A stretch of DNA of 64,000 nucleotides, from the NCBI GenBank assembly GCA_049997955.1, contig JAEBDY010000008.1, positions 1 to 64,000 of the forward strand, in the 5' to 3' direction. Of this stretch, positions 52,435 through 60,152 are shown in pieces (the stretch's first letter is position 1; each line of letters starts with the position of its first letter). Position numbers and translations under genes: made by a program. The notes under the pieces were generated by a model that was not told the origin of the DNA, did no database searches, and worked only from the letters and a program-made list of their open reading frames with translations. The stretch comes from Umezawaea sp049997955. Its GTDB lineage: Bacteria; Actinomycetota; Actinomycetes; Mycobacteriales; Pseudonocardiaceae.

Positions 52435-52968
52435 ATGTACACGATCCCCGCTGCCCAGACCGCCTCTGTCACCCTTTCGAAGTACGGCCAGGCAGAGCAG
52501 AGCGTTACCACTGTTCAGCGGCGCGATCGGATGCGTGCGTCCGTTCGGATCACCATGGATGACTCCGTTCGGATTACGGCGAGGGACTCCGTTCGGATTA
52601 CGGCGGCCGCCGATTCGGTCCGGATCACCGCCCAGAGCGGTTCTGTGCGCATCACGGCACTGGATTCGGTGCGGATCACCGCCCGGCAGGATTCCGTCCG
52701 CATCACCGCGAGTGACTCCGTGCGGATCACGGCCGAGGACTCGGTGCGCATCACCGGCAAGGCGGACTCGGTCCGGATCACGGCCCACGACGACTCGGTC
52801 CGGATCACCGCGCTCGACGACTCGGTCCGGATCACGGCGCTGGACTCCGTGCGGATCACCGCTCAGGCCGACTCCGTGCGCATCACGGCCGAGGACTCGG
52901 TGCGGATCACGGCGGAGGACTCCGTGCGGATCACGGCGCGCCGCGACGGGCTCGCGCTGGCGGCGTAG
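52435..52968 (+). CDS. SVRIT-repeat protein, novel
   Basis: 177 residues. After a 35-residue N-terminus (MYTIPAAQTASVTLSKYGQA onward, no signal peptide or membrane segment) come sixteen copies of SVRIT, nearly all as DSVRITA, spaced 8 or 9 residues apart with a few 7- or 10-residue steps. The tail is ARRDGLALAA. AGGAGG stands 6 bases before the ATG. Codons within repeats vary freely (tcc/tcg/tct, gtt/gtc/gtg, att/atc, acg/acc) while the peptide stays fixed, which argues for selection on the protein. Alternating Val/Ile fits stacked short beta strands. No known family; a fibre or beta-stack, or a multi-core precursor peptide, are possibilities, but no modifying enzyme is adjacent. Confidence 0.8.
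   Translation: MYTIPAAQTASVTLSKYGQAEQSVTTVQRRDRMRASVRITMDDSVRITARDSVRITAAADSVRITAQSGSVRITALDSVRITARQDSVRITASDSVRITAEDSVRITGKADSVRITAHDDSVRITALDDSVRITALDSVRITAQADSVRITAEDSVRITAEDSVRITARRDGLALAA
52540..52941 (+). repeat. coding tandem repeat, 16 units of about 24-27 bp
   Basis: DNA units encoding DSVRITA plus one to three variable residues. Synonymous differences are frequent between units, so this is an old array, not recent slippage. Confidence 0.9.
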
Positions 52969-52994
52969 GACGACCGCCAGGGCGAGCCCGTCGG

Positions 52995-53495
52995 CTAGGC
53001 AGCGGGTTCGCCGAGGTACGGCAACCAGAGCGGGTCGGCCTCGGTGACGCCGGCCAGCAGCCTCCAGTGCGGTCCCCTGGGCGCGTTCGGCACGACGCGG
53101 AGCCGCCACCCCAGTTCGGACAGCAACTTGTCCGCCTTGCGGTGGTTGCACTTCGCGCAGCACGCGACGCAGTTCTGCCAGGTGTGGGGCCCACCCCGGC
53201 TGCGCGGGACGACGTGGTCGATCGTCTCGGCCCGGCCACCGCAGTACGCGCACCGGAAGCGGTCCCGGTGCATCAACCCGGCCCTGGTCAACGGAACGCG
53301 TCCCCGGTAGGGGACGCGCACGTAGGTACTGAGCCGGATCACGGATGGCACTATGACCTCGGCCGAAGAGGAGTGGACCATGGAACCCGCGGGGTCCCCG
53401 TGGACGACTTCGGCCTTGCCGCAGACGACGAGCACGACCGCGCGGCGCAACGACAGCGCGGTGAGGGGCTCGAACGTGGCGTTGAGCAGGAGCAC
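52995..53495 (-). CDS. HNH endonuclease family protein
   Basis: 166 residues from GTG 53495; a GTG at 53519 is possible. The actinobacterial HNH type is clear: VLLLNATFEPLTALSLRRAV start, CAYCGGRAETIDHVVPRSRG core with two CxxC pairs (CAYC, CAKC) and NHRKADKLL. Widely conserved as a single chromosomal gene; its physiological role is not established, and it is not an obvious mobile-element nuclease. Confidence 0.88.
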   Translation of the reverse strand: MLLLNATFEPLTALSLRRAVVLVVCGKAEVVHGDPAGSMVHSSSAEVIVPSVIRLSTYVRVPYRGRVPLTRAGLMHRDRFRCAYCGGRAETIDHVVPRSRGGPHTWQNCVACCAKCNHRKADKLLSELGWRLRVVPNAPRGPHWRLLAGVTEADPLWLPYLGEPAA

Positions 53496-53803
53496 TTTTC
53501 TTCTACCCCAGGGGAACACGACCGGCGCGTGACCGGTACCCTCCCCATTGCGGTCCCCGTCCGGAACGGAACGGACACTGGCCTGCTTTTGGCCAGCAGG
53601 GACCCTCGGCGCTACCCCGACCGTGGTCAGGGCGCCGATCGGGGTCGGTTGTCGGTCTGGCACGCGACCACCTCCACCGGTACAGCCATAGCAGACCACA
53701 GATCACCCCAAAAAGGCACGTGTGCAACCCCACCCGAGATCGAAATGTGGGTGAACACGGCCCTATCGGGGATGGTTGTCAAACCCACGCTACGCTCGTG
53801 CGG
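53496..53803. other. 308-bp divergent gap
   Basis: Between the HNH and prolyl oligopeptidase genes. TACGCT at 53791-53796 lies 7 bases before the GTG of the latter, with no ribosome-binding site, which suggests a leaderless mRNA. Nothing else seen; if the GTG at 53519 is used, the HNH gene extends slightly into it. Confidence 0.45.
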
Positions 53804-55897
53804 GTGACTGAGGCTCCCTCCGCAGCTCTGCCTGCGACGATGACGTATCCCTCGGCCGAACGACTCGACCTCGTCGAGGACCTGCACGGCCACCCGGTGG
53901 CGGATCCGTACCGCTGGCTGGAGGACGCCGCCGACCCCCGCACAGCAGAGTGGTCTACATCACAGGATGTTCTGGCGCGCTCGTGGCTCGACGGCCTGCC
54001 CGGCCGCGAAGCGCTCGGCGACCGGCTGCGGGACCTCCTGCGGACCGGGTCCGTGTCGACGCCGGTGTGGCGCGCGGGCCGGGCGTTCTTCACCCGCCGC
54101 GACCCCGACCAGGACCACCCGGTGCTGCACCTGCGCGAGGCCGACGGCACCGAGCGCGTGCTGCTGGACGTGGGCGACCTGGACCCGTCCGGCGCGACGA
54201 CGCTGGACGCGTGGTCGCCGAGCGACGAGGGAACGCTGCTGGCGTACCAGGTTTCGGTCGGCGGGAACGAGCGGTCGCTGCTGTCCGTGGTGGACGTCGA
54301 CTCCGGCGAGCTGGTGGACGGCCCGATCGACCGCTGCCGCTACTCCCCCGTCGGCTGGCTGCCCGGCGGCGAGGAGTTCTACTACGTGCGGCAACTCGAC
54401 CCGGCGGACCTCCCCGAGGACGAGCGGCTGTTCCACCGGAGGGTGTGGCGGCACCGGGTCGGCGCCGATCCGGCGACGGACGTCCGCGTGCACGGCGACG
54501 GGCTGGACCACACCTACTACTACGGGCTGAAGGTGTCGCCCGGCGGCCGCTGGCTGATCGTCAACGGCGCTCCCGGCTCGGTCCGCCGCGACTCCGTGTG
54601 GATCGCGGACCTGCACGGCGACCAGGTGCTGCGCCCGGTGCTCGACGCCGAGGCGGACGCCCAGTGCACCGCGTGGGTGGCCCGCGACGGCAGGCTCTAC
54701 CTGCTCACCTCGCTGGACGCGCCGCGGTTCCGGCTGTGCGCGACCGATCCCGCGACGCCGACGCCCGAGCACTGGGTGGACGTCGTGCCGGAAGAGGACG
54801 ACTCCGTGCTGGACGGTGCGAAGTGGCTGGACGACGCGCTGGTCGTGCTGCGCACCCGGCACGCGGTGTCCGAACTGCACCTGCACGACCCGGTGACCGG
54901 TGAGCACCGCGGCGAGATCCCGTTGCCGAGCACCGGCTCCGTGCACGGGATGTCCATTGTGGACGACGAGCGCGGCGACGACGTGTGGTTCGGGTACTCG
55001 GACTTCGTCACGCCGCTGTCGGTGTTCCGCTACTCGCTGTCGCGGGGCGTGACCGAGCTGCACGCGGCCGCGCCGGGCGCCGTCGAGCTGCCGGCCGTGA
55101 CGACTCAGCAGCTGGAGTACACCTCCACCGACGGCACGACCGTGCGGATGTTCGTGGTGTCCGGTGAGCGGCGTCCCGACTTCCCCCGTCCGACGCTGCT
55201 GTCCGGCTACGGCGGGTTCGCCGTCGGCCGCGGCCCCGGCTACTCCGCCACGACGCTGGCGTGGGTCGAGGCGGGCGGGGTGTGGGTGCACGCGTCGCTG
55301 CGCGGCGGCGACGAGGAGGGCGAGCGGTGGCACCGGGCCGGGATGCGCGAGCACAAGCAGAACGTGTTCGACGACTTCCACTCCGCGGCCGAGCGGCTCG
55401 TGCGGGACGGGTGGACCACGCCCCAGCAGCTGTCGATCATGGGCGGGTCCAACGGCGGGCTGCTCGTCGGGGCGGCGCTGACCCAGCGGCCGGAGCTGTA
55501 CGCGGCCGTGGTGTGTTCGGCTCCACTGCTCGACATGGCGCGCTACGAGAACTTCCTGCTGGGGAGGCTGTGGGCCGAGGAGTACGGCACGGCCGCGGTG
55601 GCCGAAGAGTTCAAGTGGCTCTTGTCCTACTCGCCTTACCACCAAGTCCGTCCCGATGTTGAGTACCCTTCAGTGCTGTTCACGGTGTTCGAGTCGGACA
55701 GCCGAGTGGATCCCAACCACGCTCGCAAGATGTGTGCGGCACTCCAGCACGCGAGCACGTCCGACCCGGCGAAGCACCCGGTGCTGATCCGCCGCGAGAC
55801 CGAAGTCGGTCACGCGGGCCGCTCGGTGAGCCGCGCGGCAGGTCTGGCCGTGGACCAGTTGACCTTCCTCGCCCACGCGACGGGACTGGACTTGTAG
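53804..55897 (+). CDS. prolyl oligopeptidase (S9A)
   Basis: 697 residues, family length. An N-terminal seven-blade propeller (from VADPYRWLED) covers the active site; the catalytic domain has Ser in MGGSNGGLLVG near 548, Asp in ESDSRVDPNHA near 634 and His in EVGHAGRS near 669. It cuts short peptides after proline in the cytoplasm. GTG 53804 is likely read as a leaderless message. The MscS gene follows 13 bp after its stop. Confidence 0.94.
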   Translation: MTEAPSAALPATMTYPSAERLDLVEDLHGHPVADPYRWLEDAADPRTAEWSTSQDVLARSWLDGLPGREALGDRLRDLLRTGSVSTPVWRAGRAFFTRRDPDQDHPVLHLREADGTERVLLDVGDLDPSGATTLDAWSPSDEGTLLAYQVSVGGNERSLLSVVDVDSGELVDGPIDRCRYSPVGWLPGGEEFYYVRQLDPADLPEDERLFHRRVWRHRVGADPATDVRVHGDGLDHTYYYGLKVSPGGRWLIVNGAPGSVRRDSVWIADLHGDQVLRPVLDAEADAQCTAWVARDGRLYLLTSLDAPRFRLCATDPATPTPEHWVDVVPEEDDSVLDGAKWLDDALVVLRTRHAVSELHLHDPVTGEHRGEIPLPSTGSVHGMSIVDDERGDDVWFGYSDFVTPLSVFRYSLSRGVTELHAAAPGAVELPAVTTQQLEYTSTDGTTVRMFVVSGERRPDFPRPTLLSGYGGFAVGRGPGYSATTLAWVEAGGVWVHASLRGGDEEGERWHRAGMREHKQNVFDDFHSAAERLVRDGWTTPQQLSIMGGSNGGLLVGAALTQRPELYAAVVCSAPLLDMARYENFLLGRLWAEEYGTAAVAEEFKWLLSYSPYHQVRPDVEYPSVLFTVFESDSRVDPNHARKMCAALQHASTSDPAKHPVLIRRETEVGHAGRSVSRAAGLAVDQLTFLAHATGLDL

Positions 55898-55910
55898 GAG
55901 GAACGCGTTC

Positions 55911-56891
55911 GTGCAGGGACTGGATGACGCCAAGCAGGCGCTCGCCATCGACTGGTGGGTGGAGAACGGACCGAAGCTCGCCCAAGCCGGACTGCGCATC
56001 GCGCTGATCGCGCTGATGGCGATCGTGGTCCGCTGGCTCCTACGGCGGCTGATCGACCGGTTGACCAAGGGCGGCAACGCGGACCGCAAACCCTCGCTGC
56101 TGCGCCCGCTGCGCGAACGGGCGCCACAGGCCTTGGGAGCGCTGGTCTCGGAACGCCGGGACCAGCGCGCGAAGACCATCGGATCGGTGCTGAAGTCGGT
56201 GACGACCATCGGCGTCTTCGGCATCGCGTTCATCCAGGTGCTCACCGAGGTGGGCATGAACGTGGCGCCGATCCTGACGTCCGCGGGCATCCTCGGCGTG
56301 GCGATCGGCTTCGGCGCGCAGAACCTGGTCAAGGACTTCCTGTCCGGCATGTTCATGATGCTGGAGGACCAGTACGGCGTCGGCGACGTCGTGGACCTCG
56401 GCCCCGCGACCGGCACGGTCGAGGCGGTCGGTCTGCGGATCACCACGATCCGCGACGGGAACGGCACCGTCTGGTACGTCCGCAACGGCGAGATCCTGCG
56501 CGTCGGCAACTCCAGCCAGGGTTTCGCGGTCGCGGTCGTCGACCTGCCGCTGGCGTACGGCTCGAACCTCGCCGAGGCCAGCGAGGTGCTGGAGCGCGTG
56601 TCGCTGGAGGCGACCGAGGAGGAGCCGCTCTCCAAGGACGTCATCGACAAACCGCAGGTGCTCGGCGTGGAGAAGGTCACCGCCGAGGGCATCACCATGC
56701 GCGTCACCGTGAAGGTCCGCCCTGGCCGCCAGTGGTCGGTGCAGCGGGCGCTGCGCGCGAAGCTCATGCCCGCCCTGGAGAACTCGGGTGTGACCACCGT
56801 CAAGGACGACTCGGGTGTGACCGCTGTCAAGCAAGAGTCGGGTGTGACCACCGTCAAGCAGGACTCGGGTGTGACCACCGCGAAGTCCTGA
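55911..56891 (+). CDS. MscS-type mechanosensitive channel with repeat tail
   Basis: 326 residues. Membrane helices near 24-45 and 98-125 and the pore helix LTSAGILGVAIGFGAQNLVK are followed by the beta and alpha/beta cytoplasmic vestibule (YGVGDVVDLGPATGTVEAVG). It releases solutes under osmotic downshock. The C-terminus carries four 9-residue repeats of the type DSGVTTVKQ that other MscS proteins lack. TAGGAGG stands 9 bases before GTG 55911. Confidence 0.92.
   Translation: MQGLDDAKQALAIDWWVENGPKLAQAGLRIALIALMAIVVRWLLRRLIDRLTKGGNADRKPSLLRPLRERAPQALGALVSERRDQRAKTIGSVLKSVTTIGVFGIAFIQVLTEVGMNVAPILTSAGILGVAIGFGAQNLVKDFLSGMFMMLEDQYGVGDVVDLGPATGTVEAVGLRITTIRDGNGTVWYVRNGEILRVGNSSQGFAVAVVDLPLAYGSNLAEASEVLERVSLEATEEEPLSKDVIDKPQVLGVEKVTAEGITMRVTVKVRPGRQWSVQRALRAKLMPALENSGVTTVKDDSGVTAVKQESGVTTVKQDSGVTTAKS
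56781..56888 (+). repeat. 27-bp coding tandem repeat, four units
   Basis: Encodes NSGVTTVKD, DSGVTAVKQ, ESGVTTVKQ and DSGVTTAKS at the end of the MscS gene. Units are close to identical in DNA, which implies recent expansion. Confidence 0.92.
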
Positions 56892-56953
56892 TCCGGCCAC
56901 GACATCCGCCCCCCGACGCGCGCGGGGGCGGGTGCGTGAGTCAGGATGGACGA

Positions 56954-57337
56954 GTGGCCACTCCGGAGAACTTCTACGAAGCGGTGGGCGGGTACGACAC
57001 CTTCCACCGGATCGTCGCCCGCTTCTACCAGGAAGTGGCCACCGACGAGGTGCTCCGGCCGCTCTACCCCGAAGAGGACCTCGGTCCCGCGGAGGAGCGC
57101 TTCCGGCTGTTCCTCATGCAGTACTGGGGCGGTCCGCACACGTACTCGGACACCCGCGGGCACCCGAGGCTGCGGATGCGGCACCAGCCGTTCTCCATCG
57201 GTCTGGTCGAACGCGACGCCTGGCTGCGCTGCATGAAGATCGCGGTCGACGAGGAGAACCTGTCGCCCGAACACCGGGCGCAGCTCTGGGCCTACCTCGA
57301 AATGGCCGCGAACAGCCTCGTGAACGCCCAGGTCTGA
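56954..57337 (+). CDS. group II truncated hemoglobin (GlbO type)
   Basis: 127 residues. FYEAVGGYDTFHRIVARFYQ, YWGGPHTYSDTRGHPRLRMR (with proximal-His region RHQPFSIG) and Trp in the G-helix (RDAWLRCMKIAV) define the trHbO family. It binds oxygen and handles NO or peroxide in the cytoplasm. GTG 56954 follows AGGATGGACGA. Likely read with the neighbouring plus-strand genes. Confidence 0.93.
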   Translation: MATPENFYEAVGGYDTFHRIVARFYQEVATDEVLRPLYPEEDLGPAEERFRLFLMQYWGGPHTYSDTRGHPRLRMRHQPFSIGLVERDAWLRCMKIAVDEENLSPEHRAQLWAYLEMAANSLVNAQV

Positions 57338-57408
57338 TCCCCGGCACTCCCCCGCTCGGCCCCTGACTGGGGCGAACCACGCCACCCCGAATGGCAGGAT
57401 GAACACTC

Positions 57409-59004
57409 GTGCGACGATCCTCCGACCTCCAACCAGAGATCGCCGACGAGGCCGCCTGGTGGCGTGACGCCGTTTTCTACCAGGTGTACGTGCGCTCGTT
57501 CGCCGACTCGAACAACGACGGCATCGGCGACCTGGACGGCATCCGGTCGCGGCTGGGCTACCTGGAGCTGCTCGGGGTCGACGCGCTGTGGCTCACGCCG
57601 TTCTACCGCTCGCCCATGGCGGACCACGGCTACGACGTGGCGGACCCCAGGGACGTCGACCCGATGTTCGGCGACCTGGCGGCGTTCGACGCGCTGGTGG
57701 TGGAAGCGCACGCGCACAGCATGCGGATCACCATCGACCTGGTGCCGAACCACACCAGCGACCGCCACCCGTGGTTCCAGGCCGCGCTCAACTCGCCTCC
57801 CGGCAGCCGTGAGCGGGCGCGGTACGTCTTCCGCGACGGCGGCGGCTACGACGGCTCCCAGCCGCCGAACAACTGGACCAGCATCTTCGGCGGCCCGGCG
57901 TGGACCCGCGTCCGCGACGGCCAGTGGTTCCTGCACCTGTTCGCGCCGGAGCAGCCCGACCTGAACTGGGACAACCCGGAGATCCACGCCGACCTGGAGC
58001 AGACGCTCCGGTTCTGGCTCGACCGCGGTGTCGACGGCTTCCGGATCGACGTGGCGCACGGCATGGCGAAGCCGTACGACCTGCCGAACATGGACCCGCG
58101 CGTCCTGGGCACGTCCGGGGTCCTGCACGACGACGTCCGCGACCCGCGGTTCGACGACGACGGCGTGCACGAGATCCACCGGATGATCCGCAAGACGCTC
58201 GACGCGTACCCCGGCACGATGGCCGTCGGCGAGGTCTGGGTGACCGACGACGAGCGCTTCGCCCGGTACGTGCGGCCGGACGAACTGCACCTGGCGTTCA
58301 ACTTCCGCCTGGTGGAAGCCGGTTTCGACGCCGACCAGGTCCGTTCCGCGATCGACCACTCCATCGGCGCGGTGGCCCCGTCCGGCACGCCCCCGACGTG
58401 GACGCTGTCCAACCACGACGTGGTGCGGCACGTGAGCCGCTACGGCGGCGGTTCGCTGGGCTTGAAGCGGGCGCGGGCCATGATCCTGGTCGAGCTGGCG
58501 CTGCCCGGCGTCGTGTACCTGTACAACGGCGAGGAACTGGGCCTGCCCAACGTCGAACTCCCCGAGTGGGCGTTGCAGGACCCGACGTGGGAGCGCTCCG
58601 GCCACACCGAGCGGGGTCGCGACGGCTGCCGCGTCCCGATCCCGTGGGAGGGCGGCGTCCCCCCGTTCGGCTTCTCGGAGAACGCGCACACCTGGCTGCC
58701 CGTGCCGAACGAGTGGCACGACCTGACCGCCGAAGCGCAGCTGGAAGACCCCGGTTCGATGCTGTCGCTGTACCGGCACGCGCTGGAACTGCGGAAGTCC
58801 CAGCCGGGCATCGCGGGCGACGAGCTGGAGTGGTACGGCGCTCCTCCCGGCTGCTTCGCGTTCCGCCGCAAGGGCGGTGGCCTCATCTGCGCGCTCAACA
58901 CGTCCGGCGCCTCGGTGCCGCTGCCGCCGGGTGAGGTCCTGATCTCCAGCGGGCCCATGGACGGCGCGCAACTGCCGCCGGACACCGCGGTGTGGCTGGT
59001 CTGA
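57409..59004 (+). CDS. GH13 alpha-glucosidase
   Basis: 531 residues. WWRDAVFYQVYVRSFADSNN is the oligo-1,6-glucosidase/alpha-glucosidase start. Catalytic residues are Asp in GFRIDVAHG near 213, Glu in AVGEVWVTD near 274 and Asp in LSNHDVVRH near 337. No signal peptide, so it splits imported maltose- or trehalose-type sugars in the cytoplasm. Genes of this type often neighbour glbO in actinobacteria. Confidence 0.93.
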   Translation: MRRSSDLQPEIADEAAWWRDAVFYQVYVRSFADSNNDGIGDLDGIRSRLGYLELLGVDALWLTPFYRSPMADHGYDVADPRDVDPMFGDLAAFDALVVEAHAHSMRITIDLVPNHTSDRHPWFQAALNSPPGSRERARYVFRDGGGYDGSQPPNNWTSIFGGPAWTRVRDGQWFLHLFAPEQPDLNWDNPEIHADLEQTLRFWLDRGVDGFRIDVAHGMAKPYDLPNMDPRVLGTSGVLHDDVRDPRFDDDGVHEIHRMIRKTLDAYPGTMAVGEVWVTDDERFARYVRPDELHLAFNFRLVEAGFDADQVRSAIDHSIGAVAPSGTPPTWTLSNHDVVRHVSRYGGGSLGLKRARAMILVELALPGVVYLYNGEELGLPNVELPEWALQDPTWERSGHTERGRDGCRVPIPWEGGVPPFGFSENAHTWLPVPNEWHDLTAEAQLEDPGSMLSLYRHALELRKSQPGIAGDELEWYGAPPGCFAFRRKGGGLICALNTSGASVPLPPGEVLISSGPMDGAQLPPDTAVWLV

Positions 59005-59010
59005 CGGAGG

Positions 59011-59035
59011 AGGGGAGTCCCGACGGGACTCCCCT
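59011..59035 (+). terminator. terminator of the alpha-glucosidase gene
   Basis: 11-bp perfect inverted repeat AGGGGAGTCCC / GGGACTCCCCT, 3-base loop, then TTCTCG. Confidence 0.85.
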
Positions 59036-59090
59036 TTCTCGTCTTCCCGTCCGTCCGGGAGTTCGGGAACCCGCAGTCCCGTGCGCTACC

Positions 59091-59501
59091 TCACGCGACG
59101 GTGCGGGCGGTGAAGTCGGCGCCGTCGATGCCCCAGGACACGATGCGGACCGGGTGCACGCGGATCCAGGCCGCGGTGAACGGGAACGAGGCCCCGACCT
59201 CCTCCCCGATGGCCTCGCCGCCCTCGTCCAAGGTCTCGGCGCGGCCGCGGATCTCGATGCCGCGCGGGGTCCACGGGTCGTAGGAGGCGAGGTCGTCGAC
59301 GACCAGCGCGACGGCGGGGTGCCGCCGGGCGTCGCGGAACTTCTTGCTGGCGGTCATTTCGCCGACGCTGCCGATGACGATCGTGCCCGCGTGGTGGTGG
59401 ACGCCGACCGGGGTGATGTGGGGCGTGCCGTCCGGCCCGACCGTGGCGAACCGGCAGAGCGGCTGGCTGGTCAGGTACTCGATCTCGGCTTCGGTGAGCA
59501 T
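59091..59501 (-). CDS. PPOX-class F420-dependent oxidoreductase family protein
   Basis: 136 residues in the split-barrel flavin/F420-binding fold: CRFATVGPDGTPHITPVGVH at the start, KKFRDARRHPAVALVVDD in the middle, ending HPVRIVSWGIDG. Such proteins reduce small substrates with F420H2. It lies 12 bp after the PadR gene, on the same strand, and is its probable target. Confidence 0.88.
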   Translation of the reverse strand: MLTEAEIEYLTSQPLCRFATVGPDGTPHITPVGVHHHAGTIVIGSVGEMTASKKFRDARRHPAVALVVDDLASYDPWTPRGIEIRGRAETLDEGGEAIGEEVGASFPFTAAWIRVHPVRIVSWGIDGADFTARTVA

Positions 59502-59513
59502 GGACGTGATTAT

Positions 59514-60062
59514 TCAAGCGTGACTAATTGCCGTCAATCGCGTTGCGTAGTCCTCGGCCCAGACGGCCTCGGCCTCCAGGAGCGCGGCGTTGAGGCGGTA
59601 GCTCTCGGCGACGTGCGCCGGGATCGGGAAGTCATCGGCACCGATCCGGTCGAGCACGGCCCTCGTCCGGTCCAGCCGAGCCCGCAGTTCGGTCGCCCGG
59701 TGCGCCATCGCGGCGGCCAGGTCCTCCTCCGGCACGCTCGGGATGAACGCGAGCCCGCCCAGCAGCGGGTGGTTGGGCAGCGCGCTGCGCCACAGGCTGT
59801 CCTGGAGCAGCCGGGCGAACTCGGTCTCCCCGGCCGCGGTGAGCCGGTAGGACGTCCGCTCCGGCCGAGCACCCTGGCGGTCCGTGCCGACGACCTCCAG
59901 CAGCCCTTCGCGGACCAGCGTCTTCAGCCCGGCGTAGATCGAGCCCGGCGCGACGTTGGCCCAAACGTCCGCGCCCCACGAGAGCAGTTCGCGGCGCAGG
60001 TCGTAGCCGTGGACGGGGGCGAGTTCGCGCACCGCGCCGAGCAGCAGCAATCTCGTCGACAT
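59514..60062 (-). CDS. PadR-family regulator
   Basis: 182 residues. The winged helix LLLGAVRELAPVHGYDLRRE with APGSIYAGLKTLVREGLLEV is PadR; the C-terminal helices (LRARLDRTRAVLDRIGADDF) form the dimer. It probably represses the operon it shares with the PPOX gene in response to a small aromatic or drug-like compound. ATG 60062 fits the family; the frame open upstream is a shadow. Confidence 0.92.
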   Translation of the reverse strand: MSTRLLLLGAVRELAPVHGYDLRRELLSWGADVWANVAPGSIYAGLKTLVREGLLEVVGTDRQGARPERTSYRLTAAGETEFARLLQDSLWRSALPNHPLLGGLAFIPSVPEEDLAAAMAHRATELRARLDRTRAVLDRIGADDFPIPAHVAESYRLNAALLEAEAVWAEDYATRLTAISHA

Positions 60063-60152
60063 GCGCGTCAGGCTACGAGGCCCGCCGCGACGTGCGCACA
60101 CTGTGCTGGGCCCGGAACTCCTGTCGGTCGAGCGCACCGGTCGACAAGACCG

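Noticed and set aside
52515..52859. Minus-strand repeat frame (IRTESSAV-type units) opposite the SVRIT gene
   Set aside because: The antisense of a codon repeat is automatically repetitive and open; it has no ribosome-binding site, while the plus strand has AGGAGG at the right place.
52540..52941. CRISPR array
   Set aside because: Units of 24-27 bp have no constant repeat plus unique spacer pattern; the repetition is in the encoded peptide, and no cas genes are present.
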